NCBI GenBank assembly: GCA_029582155.1
Contig: CM055908.1
Span: 19,755,406-19,819,405, forward strand
Origin: Panopea generosa
Taxonomy: Eukaryota > Mollusca > Bivalvia > Adapedonta > Hiatellidae
Length of the DNA stretch: 64,000 bases
Direction of reading: 5' to 3'
Positions 46,881 through 58,345 of the stretch are shown in pieces; the stretch's first letter is position 1, and the number at the start of each line of letters is the position of its first letter. A model generated the notes under the pieces. The model was not told where the DNA came from. It did no database searches and saw nothing but the letters and a program-made list of their open reading frames with translations. Both the position numbers and the translations under genes were made by a program.

Positions 46881-47713
46881 AAGTTTGTTTTAATAAGTAT
46901 AATCTGCTTTTTAAATATAAAAATGGGAAATAAGGTAATAGTTCTGTTTTATCTAAAACATTTAGCAAATACTAGAATTAAAAGCACATCTGGTAAAGCA
47001 AAACATTACTCTATTAAAATGCTACCGAAAAGCCCTTCGTTATTTGCGAACATTAAAATAGCCTAATGCTTTTCACCTACGGTGAAATTGTGCTTTCAGT
47101 TATTGAATAAATGTTGTTTCCTAACACAGAGAGAGAAGACAATTTAGCGGCTTGTTTCTCCTACAGTTCTTGATGCCTTATTTATATTTTTATTATTAAT
47201 GGGAAAATATCTCCTTTAGTATTCATTGATTCACTTTGATTCAGTGTAACTCCCAATACTTGTTACGTGCTTCGTATTGCGATTGCATTACCAAGACATG
47301 GATATAGTTACACAATTTGATCAATTAGCACATGAATAATGCAATCAGCAGCTATGTGTCGAAATAAAAACAGATTATAAACAACGCTTAGATGAATGGA
47401 AACTAGGCATGTTTTATTATTGGCTGTATGTGTCGGATAATCGGAATTTAAGTGAATAGCTATCATGTCAGCTTAGAACAGCTTTGTGAGACTGTGCATA
47501 CCACGTGATCAAAATGGTGAGTTTATACGTGTTCTTATTTCTGTATTGTCTTTATCTCCATTATCATATTGCATCTCGTGTTATGCTAAGTCGTGAACAT
47601 GGAAGTATATGTGTGCCAAGTTTCACTTGTTTCATGCCACACGTACTTCCATCGACTAGTACCGTTGATCTTTAACGGGAAGACATTAAATAAAATATAA
47701 TATTTCATTTCAG
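46881..47713. other. Non-coding, nothing certain
   Basis: A+T-rich. 47655-47690 (CTAGTACCGTTGATC...GGGAAGACA) may be a decayed scrap of the second SINE family. An ATG directly before GTGAGTTT occurs at about 47517, with no further support as an exon. Confidence 0.4.
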
Positions 47714-48173
47714 GTCTCACCACACAGTTGGATTGTGTTCTTTGTTAAAAATAAGGTTTAGGATTTCCGCGGTAAAATATATATTCCACATAAAAATTGT
47801 CTTTGATTTTTTTTCAGAGCAGGAATGTATCTACATAAATCAATGCACAATAAATGGTAGGTTGACCAGCTTGTGTTTTTTTTTAAAGACAGTGCAGTGA
47901 CACCATAATTTCTTTATAAAAAAGAAGTCCTCAAATACTCATAAATTCATGCATCTGTTAAAATCCTATAAAAGTCATTTTTTTAACACCAGTAATGTCT
48001 TATTGCAGTTTATGCTATGTCATCTTTTGCTATAATCGTCTGCGACAAAACTCACAACCACTATGAACCATTTGGAAAACATTTCAAACCAAATTACATA
48101 GGAACTTTTTTTTTGAAGCGCAAGAATAATTATGTTACCGTGGAGAAAAAGGGGCGCAACTGTGTAGTGAGAC
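47714..48173 (-). mobile_element. 460-bp TIR element, copy 2
   Basis: Ends GTCTCACCACACAGTTG and CAACTGTGTAGTGAGAC form an inverted repeat of 17 bp with one mismatch. The whole element matches 16112-16565 in reverse complement. The cleaner termini of this copy define the element boundary. There is no open frame, so it is non-autonomous. Confidence 0.85.
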
Positions 48174-48519
48174 GTTGCGTTACTGAATGAATTTCAAATA
48201 TAACCTGCATATTTTTTTTTATGTAACTTGTACAATTTCCTGTAAATAGTGATACGTGGTTGGGACTGAAGGAATAAAACATTATAACTTGTCGCGTCTG
48301 ATTTAATTATAACGTCACGTGTTATGACTGTGATGTTGGGAGAAGGGCGAGCGCACCCGTTAACCATGTTTTTGTTGTTGTTGTTTATTATGACCCGTTT
48401 ATTATAAATACATACAAACAAACATAACGTGACAACATAAACGTTCGGTTTCAATTATATATTTTTCATTCAATAATCAATCCTGCATTTTTTCATAAAT
48501 TTATTAAGTTCTGTAATTC
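48174..48519. other. Non-coding, nothing recognised
   Basis: A (GTT)n patch lies at 48368-48388. The minus frame 48194-48454 is unrecognised. Confidence 0.45.
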
Positions 48520-48855
48520 TTTGTTTGTCTGTTTGTTTGTTTGTTTGTTTGTTTGTTTGTTTGTTTGTTTGTTTGTTTGTTTGTTTGTTTGTTTGTTTGT
48601 TCATTAATTAATTCATTCATTTGTTCACATTCATTCATTCACACGTACTGGAATTCGTTCGTCTGCATATTCATTCATTTTTCAGTTCATTCATTCATTC
48701 ATTCATTCATTGGTTCATTCTTTTATTCGTTCGTATGTTCGCTCCGTGAATGAATAACATTGATTGATTAATTGATTGATTAATTGATTGATTAATTGAT
48801 TGATTCATTCATTCATTCATTCATTCATTCATTCATTCATTCATTCATTCATTAA
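48520..48855. repeat. Microsatellite cluster (TTTG)n, (TTCA)n, (ATTGATTA)n
   Basis: About 20 TTTG units (48520-48602) are followed by interrupted TTCA runs (48605-48730), a (TTAATTGATTGA)n block (48757-48802) and a clean (TTCA)n (48803-48853). All are tetranucleotide-based, suggesting repeated birth of new repeats by mutation of neighbours. The overlapping frame 48541-48753 is an artefact. Confidence 0.95.
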
Positions 48856-50394
48856 CGCTTCTTCCGTCCTGGTATATGACATATGTGACTATATATCGCC
48901 TGCCTCTCATCTGTATATCGTCTTTCTAGTATAAATATGTATACTTAGATTGTGAGGGGTGGCTCAAGAAAACGAGAGCATGTAAAATCCCAACTTGTAA
49001 AAAACTGGTTACCCATTCATTTTCCTTGTCGAAACGAAAGCCATGTTTAACTTCGCCCTCTCCCACGTTGTGTGATTGTCACTGATCTGGTCAACTTGTT
49101 ACGGTTGTGGCTACTTCTTTATTCTAAAATGTAGATTGTTTTTTTGCCTTGATATTACCGTTACTCATGGCAGTGTTTGTTTTTATGCTTTTGTTTTTAC
49201 AGTGTTCTTTGAATACTTGCTTCCCTGCTGGACATATACTTTCTTGTTGTTTCTGTATTTTATATGAAACTTATTAAAACAGACCTAACTCTTCTACTAA
49301 CGTTACGACATGCGTAAGATGAGATTGTATAGACTTGAATTAAAATTATAAAGATTGTTACAAGAGGGAGTTCGTTGATTTTATTTGTATAGTGTTGTTG
49401 TTGTTTTTTCGTTGATCCACGAACACCTCTTGAAACAATACAAAAATAACAATCTTTGTTATTTTGTTGTCTTAGCGATATCTAGTACTATTACATTTTG
49501 TGGAGGAAAACTTCAGGGTGAATCTGAAAAGAACCACCGACCTTCTGCAAGTAAACACTTGCCATTAGGTAACTCTTCAAAACAACACAGAGGAATTATA
49601 TTTTAAAAATAGTGTCATTAAAGTTAGTGTGAATTTGATGTGTATTACAGTCACTACTTTGCATAAAAACAACAGTAAGACATATTTAAACATTTGGTAA
49701 ATTACACGTTCATGATAAACTAGGACCGTAAATAATGGTTTTATAGCGGTGGCGCAGCTGCCTTTGCACCAGAACGCCCGGGCTTGGAATAACCTTGCAA
49801 ATACATCGTTATATCTCCGGAAAATCCCCCCTCCCCTGAACGCAGGAAATGCATCACAAAGATCAGTTCTTTTCTGGTGGTGAATGCCCCCAGACCCCCT
49901 ACAACCTGATGGGCTTGTACATCAAGTTAAGACCAGCTAGGCCAATGCATATAGCGTTAGGCGTCTTTACGCATGATCATATTGTAAGTAATATCTTGTC
50001 TTTGCATTGCTCCTGTCTGTCGGTATAAGTGTATGGTTGCTGCAGCACGGAACTGCATAGTTGCATTTGGCAGGATTCTGTAATCTATAAATCATGTGTG
50101 ACCTCATTTATAACGCATTTTATTTGTGTCTTTTGTAAATCAATTGTTGCCGCGTGTGCATTGTTTTTTTTGTTTCTTCGTAGTGTAAAATTATACGTTA
50201 GATTTCATTTAAAAAATATATATTGTAGTGTTTAATAACTATTCGTGTTATCTCGGTTGAACGGGCAAAATAAAATCATGTTAAATTTTAAATACAAGTG
50301 TATCAAGCAGGAATTAAAAATACATCAATTAAAATTGAAATAAATAGCATTTATTATAGAAATAGAATTATCTCGGGTAGAGCAGTAGTCAGAG
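48856..50394. other. Non-coding; possible decayed tRNA-like head at 49.75 kb
   Basis: 49745-49790 (AGCGGTGGCGCAGCTGCCTT...CGCCCGGGCTTGGAA) resembles a worn SINE head. Frames at 49076-49267, 49385-49606 and 50029-50235 are not recognised. Confidence 0.4.
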
Positions 50395-50600
50395 CAGCAA
50401 TGACATGCGCAACAAATAGACTGCAGTAACTGTATGCGGATTGGTCAGTTGCTGTAGCGGAAGATGATTGACGTCACAGTTTTGTAAAAACGTATAGATA
50501 GTATTTCACAGAGTACACTGTTCTAAGCTCAATTAAGCTGTGTCATTGCCACAAAGTGTTGAATATTCTTGCAGTATTAAACCTACACATGATCACTCAT
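50395..50600 (+). repeat. Unexpanded sister of the 51-bp array end
   Basis: GACTGCAGTAACTGTATGCG + GATTGGTCAG resembles a single subfamily-2 unit (GACGCAGTAACTGTGTTTGG + TTAGTCA). It is followed by the paralogous flank described at 46600-46880, including a CRE octamer at 50469-50476. The array itself is absent here. Confidence 0.55.
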
Positions 50601-51959
50601 ACATCGCACAAAACTAAGGTATGATGCTTTGTATAAACTGTATATTCCATTTAATGTAAAAGCTGCATTTTAACTTTAAATGTCTTTTAAATACCGGTAT
50701 GCCCGTTTGCTTACATTAACAACGCGTTTTCCTAGATTATATAAAACGTCTATTTAAGCGAATGTGCAAGTATTAATGCTGATTTTTATAAAAAGTAATA
50801 TAATATAAAACTGCCTTGTCATAATTTTGTCAATTATACGAGTAGATTTGATATCGCAAAAATCTTGCTTTTGAGACGTTGACAGACCGTAATATAGCGA
50901 AGTGGAGTGCACCCTGGGGGAGATTGGCGCATTAGAGTTCAAAGACAAGGAATTCCATTTTTTTTATTAGGGTAGACCAGACCCGAATCAGGAGACATCA
51001 GGAACTGGGATAGACTAGATAGCTACTGTACAGTAATAGCAGATGTATTGTATCATTATAGCAACATACAAATATAAATTAGCTAAGTTGTAAGTATATG
51101 TATGCACAACGGAGGTGTAGCTATCACGTATACAATGATTTAAGCAATTAAAATAATGACAATGTAAACATACTTAAGGGGTAGCAACAGAGGTCACCAC
51201 ACGCGCTAATGACAGAGACTCACAAATATTTTGCATACCGTGCATGTCGATTTTACAGAAAAAAAAAAAAACATGAAGTGTTTTAAATGACAATCATTGA
51301 TTGTGGAAAATGTATCTTTAATCAACTATAACAGGTGGAACTCCTATAGGTCATTACTAAGGCAAGTATATCCATTACTAGGGAAAGTTCCAGAGAGCAA
51401 ATTGATTTTGCAAGTTCCACTTTACGTTTCCCTTAACAGCAGAACCGCTTCACAATTTTCATAAAAATGAAGACTTATTGTAAATGAGCACGTCATTAGA
51501 AACCTTTAGAAGACATTCTTCTCATTAAATGTCACTTAGTTAGCACGGGAAACGGGCAGCGCGTTTCAAAGAAGAAATCAAATACACCGAAATACCATTT
51601 AATTGACTTGATTGATAACTGGAAATGGCGATGAACTGAAATGACAAAATATGGGCTAACAGTTAGAAGTTGGCTTGTAATTTTTCCATATAACGTGCAC
51701 ATCGAATGTATTTTTAGATGTCGTTGCTGATATCTTTAATGCTGCCTCTCCTGTTTGGTGTATATGTTCTTATTTTTGAAAAGCTCGTTTTGGGTTGGAA
51801 ATATTCATGCTTTGATATTTTTTTAGTTTAATGTAAAACTAAATTAGTTTTAATTTATTATTGCGTATTCAGCTGTATGCTAAAAAGTGTCATTTCTGCA
51901 GCTTCGTCGAGTAAATCTGCGTATAACACCACCTGTTTCTTTATATAGTATTAACCCGA
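50601..51959. other. Non-coding, nothing recognised
   Basis: A+T-rich with an A-run at 51259-51271. No gene seen. Confidence 0.45.
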
Positions 51960-52063
51960 GAATGTCTGTGTTATACAATATACATATAAATATGCTGACG
52001 TATGTGTAAGAGAATGTCTGTGTTTTACAGTATACACATACATATGCTAACTTATGTGTAAGA
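51960..52063 (+). repeat. 52-bp tandem duplication
   Basis: Two units starting GAATGTCTGTGTT (51960 and 52012) and containing ATATGCTAACTTATGTGTAA-like sequence. A partial third unit (GAATGTCTGTGTTTTAC...) stands alone at 53850-53888, immediately right of a hAT-like element. Confidence 0.85.
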
Positions 52064-52067
52064 GAAG

Positions 52068-52372
52068 AGGGGCGTAGTTTGACTGAAAACGATGTGTAGG
52101 CACAGTTGTAGGGGATCTGGGACATGCTTTCCCGTAGTTTATTTTCAACTAAGCCGTCGTAGGCGCGTTTAGGCGTATATTTCTTATGCATTTAGGGATT
52201 GATTAGCCTTAATATTGACTTTGAATTCACTGTTTTATGACCAAATAAATTGATAAAATGATATTAAATATTTGGATTATATTCAATTATTTTTTGTTGC
52301 AAGTTTATAGATTACCCCCGCTAGCGGTCCGAATTTTAACATTTTTATTTTTTTTTCGATTTCTCAGAAAAT
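52068..52372 (+). mobile_element. hAT-like non-autonomous element, copy A (3'-truncated)
   Basis: Begins AGGGGCGTAGTTTGACTGAA and shows AGCCGTCGTAGGCGCGTTTA, GGCGTATATTTCTTA, TTGATAAAATG, AATATTTGGATTATATTCAA and TTTTCGATTTCTCAGAAAA in the same order as the copies at 53491 and 59984. The right end with the GGAAGCTACGCCAC terminus is missing. Confidence 0.8.
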
Positions 52373-53490
52373 TATGTAATGGTTTAATTGCTCCAGATTG
52401 TGCAAACAGTATTAACCAGCGTCACATAACGCGATAGGGATATAAAATTTCTTATTATCTGTTATACCATACACAGTGAAGTCTTTTTACCAGGTGGGGT
52501 TTTCCTCCCTTCTTCAATATACAACACTCCTTCGTAAATGAAGACTGCGCCGGCGCCATAAAATGGTTAAGTAAATAATGAAAGAATAAAGACAACAAGA
52601 ATGCAGTATGAAGGATTTAAGTTAACAAGATTGAAATATTAATTGAAAAAAAGTTTACAAAAACAAAGTAAGTATGTAAATTAAACCTGATTACAAAAAT
52701 TGAGTATGAAGTAAGGGAATCAAGATTGGAGTATAAAGTCAGTATGGAAAGAAGCAAAGATAAAATGATTGGAGTAAGTATGGGAAGAATGAATAAAAAC
52801 TGGTTATAGATAACAAGAAACAAAGTATGAGTATTTTCTGATAGGATAGAAATTTGAATAAAAAAAATAAAAGTCAACATTAGTAGTAATTTAGAAATAT
52901 GTAAGAAAATAGGAAAGGCGCTTAATCCTCTACGACCGGTGATTAAGCAATTGTAAGAATGCAACCATGCTTTAGGTCGACCTCCTGTGCGAGGATTTCA
53001 AATATGGGCTATTCACCTAACTGGTAAACCGCCGGCAAATTAAGTAACGATCGACGCATATATTTTTATGTCTTTTATACACCTAAGATAAAACGTTTAG
53101 CATGTTACAAACATTTACATAATATGAATATAAAGTGATAACAAATTATGTTTGTTTAGTCAGTATATTAATGAATAAATGTTTTATCTTTTGTTATATT
53201 TTCTGCACTTATAGTTTTACCATTATACCCATTTGTCTATTTAAAGGAAAAGGGACATAATGTCTGCGTTCTTTTATTGAACTTACTATTAATACAATTT
53301 ATAATCCATTGCCAAAGGCACATTCACGGGTATTGTATTCGCGATCTGGTTACGACCACGTGTAATTTAGAAACCATATATTCACATGTTTTTATTGCCC
53401 GTTGTCAGATGGAATATTGTCTTGCAAGTGTTAAAATTGGAATTATGGAACTCATTCAGCGTTGCTTTGAGAATAGATGCCGCTTAAACG
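52373..53490. other. Purine-rich low-complexity block and non-coding DNA
   Basis: 52560-52915 is strongly A+G-rich on the plus strand with degenerate 'aacaagattggagtat'-like repetition. The minus frame 52617-52964 is a pyrimidine-strand artefact. The frame 53277-53510 is unrecognised. Confidence 0.5.
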
Positions 53491-53849
53491 CAGGGACAAA
53501 GCTTGGCTGAAAACAGTGTGTAAGCACAGTTGTAGGGGGATCCGGGTCATGCTTCCCCGAAAAAAATTTTCAGCTAGGCCGTCGTAGGTGCGTTAAGGCG
53601 AATATTTCTTACGTCTTAGTTGCCTGGTTATCCTTAATATTAACACTGAATTCACTTTTTATAACCAGAATTGATAAAATGGTGTTAAATATTTGGATCA
53701 TATTTAATGGATTTTTTTGTTGCGAATTTATAGTTTACCCCTGTTAGGATACGCTTTTTATTACATTTTTGGCATTTTTACTTTTTCGATTTCTCAGAAA
53801 AAAAGTGTAGGCACGTGCCTATAGTGCCCATAGGAAGCTACGCCACTTG
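53491..53849 (+). mobile_element. hAT-like non-autonomous element, copy B
   Basis: Left end CAGGGACAAAGCTTGGCTGA, right end GGAAGCTACGCCACTTG. The interior is collinear with copies A and C, including TAGGCCGTCGTAGGTGCGTT and GTGTAGGCACGTGCCTATAG. About 359 bp. The palindromic GGCACGTGCC near the right end is a useful family marker. Confidence 0.82.
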
Positions 53850-56800
53850 GGAATGTCTGTGTTTTACTATATACACATATATATGTCGGTTATATAATTT
53901 TGTGGTATTTTCATTGTATCATTTCATTTGAAATTTGCTAATCGTTTTGTTCATCAAGGAAAAGTCTTAGTGTCATTGTCTTAAATGCTGTTCCACTAAA
54001 TTTAAATACATTTAAGCTGTAAAACGAAACAACGCTTGAACTTCTAATGTGTTTATAAATAATTTATAAAATATATGTTCGCATGGAACTAGTGTTCCGG
54101 ACATAATCGTTGAGCACATAAAGTATACACAGGCAAATCATACTATAGTTGATAATAGTTAGCAAATCAAACATTACAACGTCCTCTCGTCAACTTTAAA
54201 CATTTAATAAGAAGTACAGTTGGCCAGACATTGCATAATATAAGGTATGGCAGCACTGGTGTGTTAAGTACAGGCAACTGAAACTAGAGGTACCGAGTAC
54301 ACGAAACATTGTCTGCACAAAACCAAACACTACGTTTACAGATATAGACTCATGTTGAGGTAATTAAATGGCAACATTTAGTTCTTTGTAGTTGACGAGA
54401 CGAGACGATGATTACCTAAAAAGATAATCGTGTAGACAGGGTTGTTAACATTAATGGAAAAATTGCAATATATATATATATTTCCCTATACAACGTCCAC
54501 TCCTATAGAATCCGCAGGCATTTAAAGATTGAGTAGGTCTGATTGTTTACAGGAAATACGTATATACTAAGTTTTTGTTTATATCTTGAGACTCGCATAC
54601 TGGAATTTGGACACAGTCTGGAATACCTTCAGATGATTATGTTGTAAACAAATAAAATGCATTATCATAATAACACAACTTATTATTACAAAAAGCAAAT
54701 GCTCAAACACCATTATCCTCACTGTAGGAAGTCTCACTCAGTGACAAATGTTATGGAATGTCAATCAATATTAGGTGTGTCCACCACTTGCACGAACGAC
54801 TGTCAAACACCTGGCTTTCATGAATGTAATTTCCAATGAAAATCGAACAAAATGACTCTTGTTTTAAGGTATTAACTCGAGTAACTGCGTACAAAACCAT
54901 GTTATACTTCTTTACTGGGGAAACTCAAATTACACGTGCACTGTGCAATTCTCTTGTTCTGTGCTTCGTTGGTATAATATTTGATTTTGAATGTCGCAAT
55001 GTTTAATTAATGGATGTCTCTAAAAAGATATGAAAGATTTATGTTTCGGAAAAGGGAATAACAATTACCATTTAAAATCTGAAAAAGTGTAACCTTTACT
55101 TAGTTGTATTCGGTGTATGAATATTATTGTAAACAGTAACAATATGGTAATAATAAAAACTTATGTTTTACGTTATTATTACATGAAATGCTGAGCTGAG
55201 CTTTGACTGCAAGTGAATTTAGAATCAGAAACATATTCCATTCTCAAATAATTGTATTTATTTTAAAACTTTACACAAGAAAATTTCCGAATGAAAATTC
55301 GTTTTGTTTCATAGTTGATATTGGACATGTAAAATCTTTTTCCTTTCGTTCGTACCAAGTATTTTTAAAACGTATCAAATAAAACCTCCTCGATGTTATC
55401 AGTAATTTAACACTTGAATATCATTAAAACTGACATCTTTGAGAACAAGAGAGAGAACAAGAAAAAGAATTATAATGAGCAATGGAATACTGGCGTTATG
55501 TGATAGGTAACTTGATGTGGATTTGTTGCATTGTTTAGCTTACCATTGTAATTAACTACAGTTCATTTATACGTAGTATAGATATATCTTTATCACGATC
55601 AGACAGTATAATTTTAAGTTTCACATCGCAGACAAATGCAATGATATCCCTTCCAGCCACATTATTCTGAAACCAGACCAATGGGTCCGCATAAAAAGGT
55701 TAAAACTATCGGTACCTTGTCTAAAGTAGTTGGTATCAGCCGGCTATGCTGGACAAAAACAGTATTGGTGTTCAGCTTTGTACGGTTTCTATCGTATTCA
55801 ATTCGTCCAATGTATTCATTAAACGTCTATAATTGTTTTCAGTATAGGATAAGTACAAAACAATATATCCCTAAAATAAAAGAAACGTTGCGCCTGTAAG
55901 TTCACTGGATCAGGGTCAATTTCTAGGAGATTATGCCGATACTGGCAAGTTAAAACAAGTCCTCTCTCCTTTACATGCCGTCAACAGTTAAGAAAATACA
56001 ATAATAAAATTTACGTATTCCATGTGCCCTCGCTGCGGTGTGGGCGCGCTGGTGGTTCAGGGATTTTTTTATGATTAAATATGGCTTTGTATAAAATAAG
56101 ATACCCTGTCCCATTTCAACTATTTGTTGATTACCCAAGACCTACCCCCCTACCCCACACCCACTTGGAACATCCCACTTACTTGTACACTGTATAAACT
56201 AATTTGCGTATATTAAAGATGGTTCGATTGATAAAGATATGAGTATTTCTCTAAAAGTACATTTATTTTCTGTGATTAGACTAGAATATTCGAGTTAACG
56301 CTGTTCTGCGACAGCTCTTGTAATACATATGCATTCAGTTCAGAAATTACAAAACAACCGCAAATGTCACATATCGGCAAACACGTCAACTAGAAAATGA
56401 ATCTTTAATGAAATGCATATACTGTTGGAGAAACGAAGTCCAATTTTACATTTTCATTGTCATTTTTCTTTTCATAGAAACGTTGGATCTTCTATAATAC
56501 ATTTTCAGTCTTAACTTATGTAGAATAAAAAAGATAAAAATAAAACTACCATTTTCTAGTTGATAATTAAAATCTACTTCATGATATATATGTGTACAAT
56601 ATGAGACGCAGCCTGCATATGTTAAGTACAACCTCAAGACAAACGATATATATATTATCAATCTCATGATCTCATTATCATTGATGTATATAAATCGAAA
56701 AGTTTAGTACGTCAAATCTACCAAAACGTGATCAAATCGATATGTAAATTAGAAACCAAATCTCTATTCTAAAAATAGACAGCACTAACAAATTGTTTGA

Positions 56801-56940
56801 CGACCTTTGCATCATTCTGATTCTTTCTAAGATGAAGCAATTTTTACTACGTGTATAACGGATAAAATTGAAATCAAACTGTAATCGTGTGACTCATTTA
56901 ATAATTCACAAAATATTTTAAGCGGGGTATTTAATTTAGT
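53850..56940. other. Non-coding, nothing recognised
   Basis: Starts with the partial 52-bp unit. A (TA)n tract lies at 54469-54482. Frames at 54657-54839, 55681-55899 and 56446-56667 are not recognised. 56035-56080 (CCTCGCTGCGGTGTGGGCGC) is G+C-rich without an assignable role. Confidence 0.45.
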
Positions 56941-57091
56941 TTAACCTAAACGCGTATCCCATGTTAGGAAAGCATTTTTCAAAATAATATTTTTGGCATT
57001 TTTAAAAAAATCGATTTAGCAATTCGGGGTCAGTGAGTTTTATAGATATGGTATATCTGGAAAAAGTGTTTTAGCCATTTTTAAAATTTTG

Positions 57092-57470
57092 AAAAATCCT
57101 GTTTTTTTCTCTTTAATGCTCATTTTATGATTTGAATGACATTACTGATGTATTTTGAAAGCATTGCGTTGTTGAATTTAGAAAACAAGATGATGTATAG
57201 AAAGTGGTAATAACTAATAAGTACATTGTTTTAAAGTCACTTTGCCAACTGTGTACAAACTAAAAAAAAAAAAAAATGATTTTGGAATCATCGTGACCCC
57301 CTACTTTTATAATGATATTTTGGCACTACAGATGTCAACAAACAATTAAATGTAAATTCCCTTCTTTGGTTAGGGTAGTTTTGTGAATGATAAGCTTTTA
57401 AGCATGTTTTACTCTCCAAAGAAATAAGAAAGAATTGGAAAATTAATGATGGATTTACGCCTAAAGACAA
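57092..57470 (+). repeat. Unnamed dispersed repeat, copy 2
   Basis: Same-strand match to 2412-2800 (see that entry). It holds a 15-A run at 57261-57275, where the other copy has 'gcagaaaaaaaatctc'. Confidence 0.7.
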
Positions 57471-58249
57471 TACATACAAATTAATGGAAATACAAAAGTG
57501 CAACTGCCTTTGAATGGTCATTCAGAAACCGTCATTTTATATCTAAATCTTGGGCAACAGTAAGTCTTTTTTTCCTTTTTCGTCAGTCATAATTTAAAAA
57601 ATAGCCTAGTATAGATAAAGACAGCCACCTATATCATTTAAGATATATGACCAAAACTCACATGCGCACGGTTCAAAACACATTATGTATCATAATTATA
57701 TGGAAAGGAAAGTGTTGCTTGAAGCGGGTGCACACGCGAAAATTAACAGAAGCTAAAACAAGATTATAAGAATTATTATAAAGGTTTCGGAAAGACATGT
57801 TTCCTGGTGTAAAATCTCCATCATGTGTATCAGCATAAGACACATGTTACACAGAAAACATCACAGAAATAAAAATAAGTAAATAAGGTAAACAATGTAA
57901 ATATCAAGCTGATGTCATGTCAGAGTGTGTTGTTGACATTGAAAAGCTTCGCTGTTGTATTATAATTCCTGGTCTGACGTATAATCAAGATCTAAAAAAC
58001 AAGATCTGATTAGTTCCGCAATGTAATATTATCAGCTGTCATTATTCGGTTTTCATCTTCAAGAAGATTTCTGGAAATGTTTCTGCTAACATAAGAAAGA
58101 ACTAAATGTCGTGTTTATATTTTGTAGACTAATATACAGGGACATGTGCTTGGTTTGATTCGCATTAAGAGAAACGTTGAAATAAGCAAAACTTTTGTAG
58201 AAGTAGATCTACGTTTTATAATTGTGTACTAAGCAGTTTTGTTTCTTTT
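57471..58249. other. Non-coding, nothing recognised
   Basis: A+T-rich, no gene seen. Confidence 0.45.
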
Positions 58250-58345
58250 TTTTTTCAATTTAATTTTTTTGGCAAACTATCAGCAAATATATGCCTTTGG
58301 CCATTTACAATATTTTTAAATCATATGGCAAAGATATACCAATAA
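58250..58345 (-). mobile_element. 3' end of a retroelement (minus orientation), second copy
   Basis: Shares CAGCAAATATATGCCTTTGG, CCATTTACAATATTTTTAAA and CATATGGCAAAGATAT with 29219-29330. The minus-strand terminus is an A-rich run (complement of T-rich 58243-58260). Confidence 0.5.

Noticed and set aside
47505..47525. ATG immediately followed by a GTGAGT donor
   Set aside because: A one-codon exon with no other support, likely chance.
56930..57020. Fourth hAT-like copy
   Set aside because: 'gtttaaccta...cccatgttagga' and 'tttttggcattttt...atcgattt' only loosely resemble the interior of copy B; no termini present.
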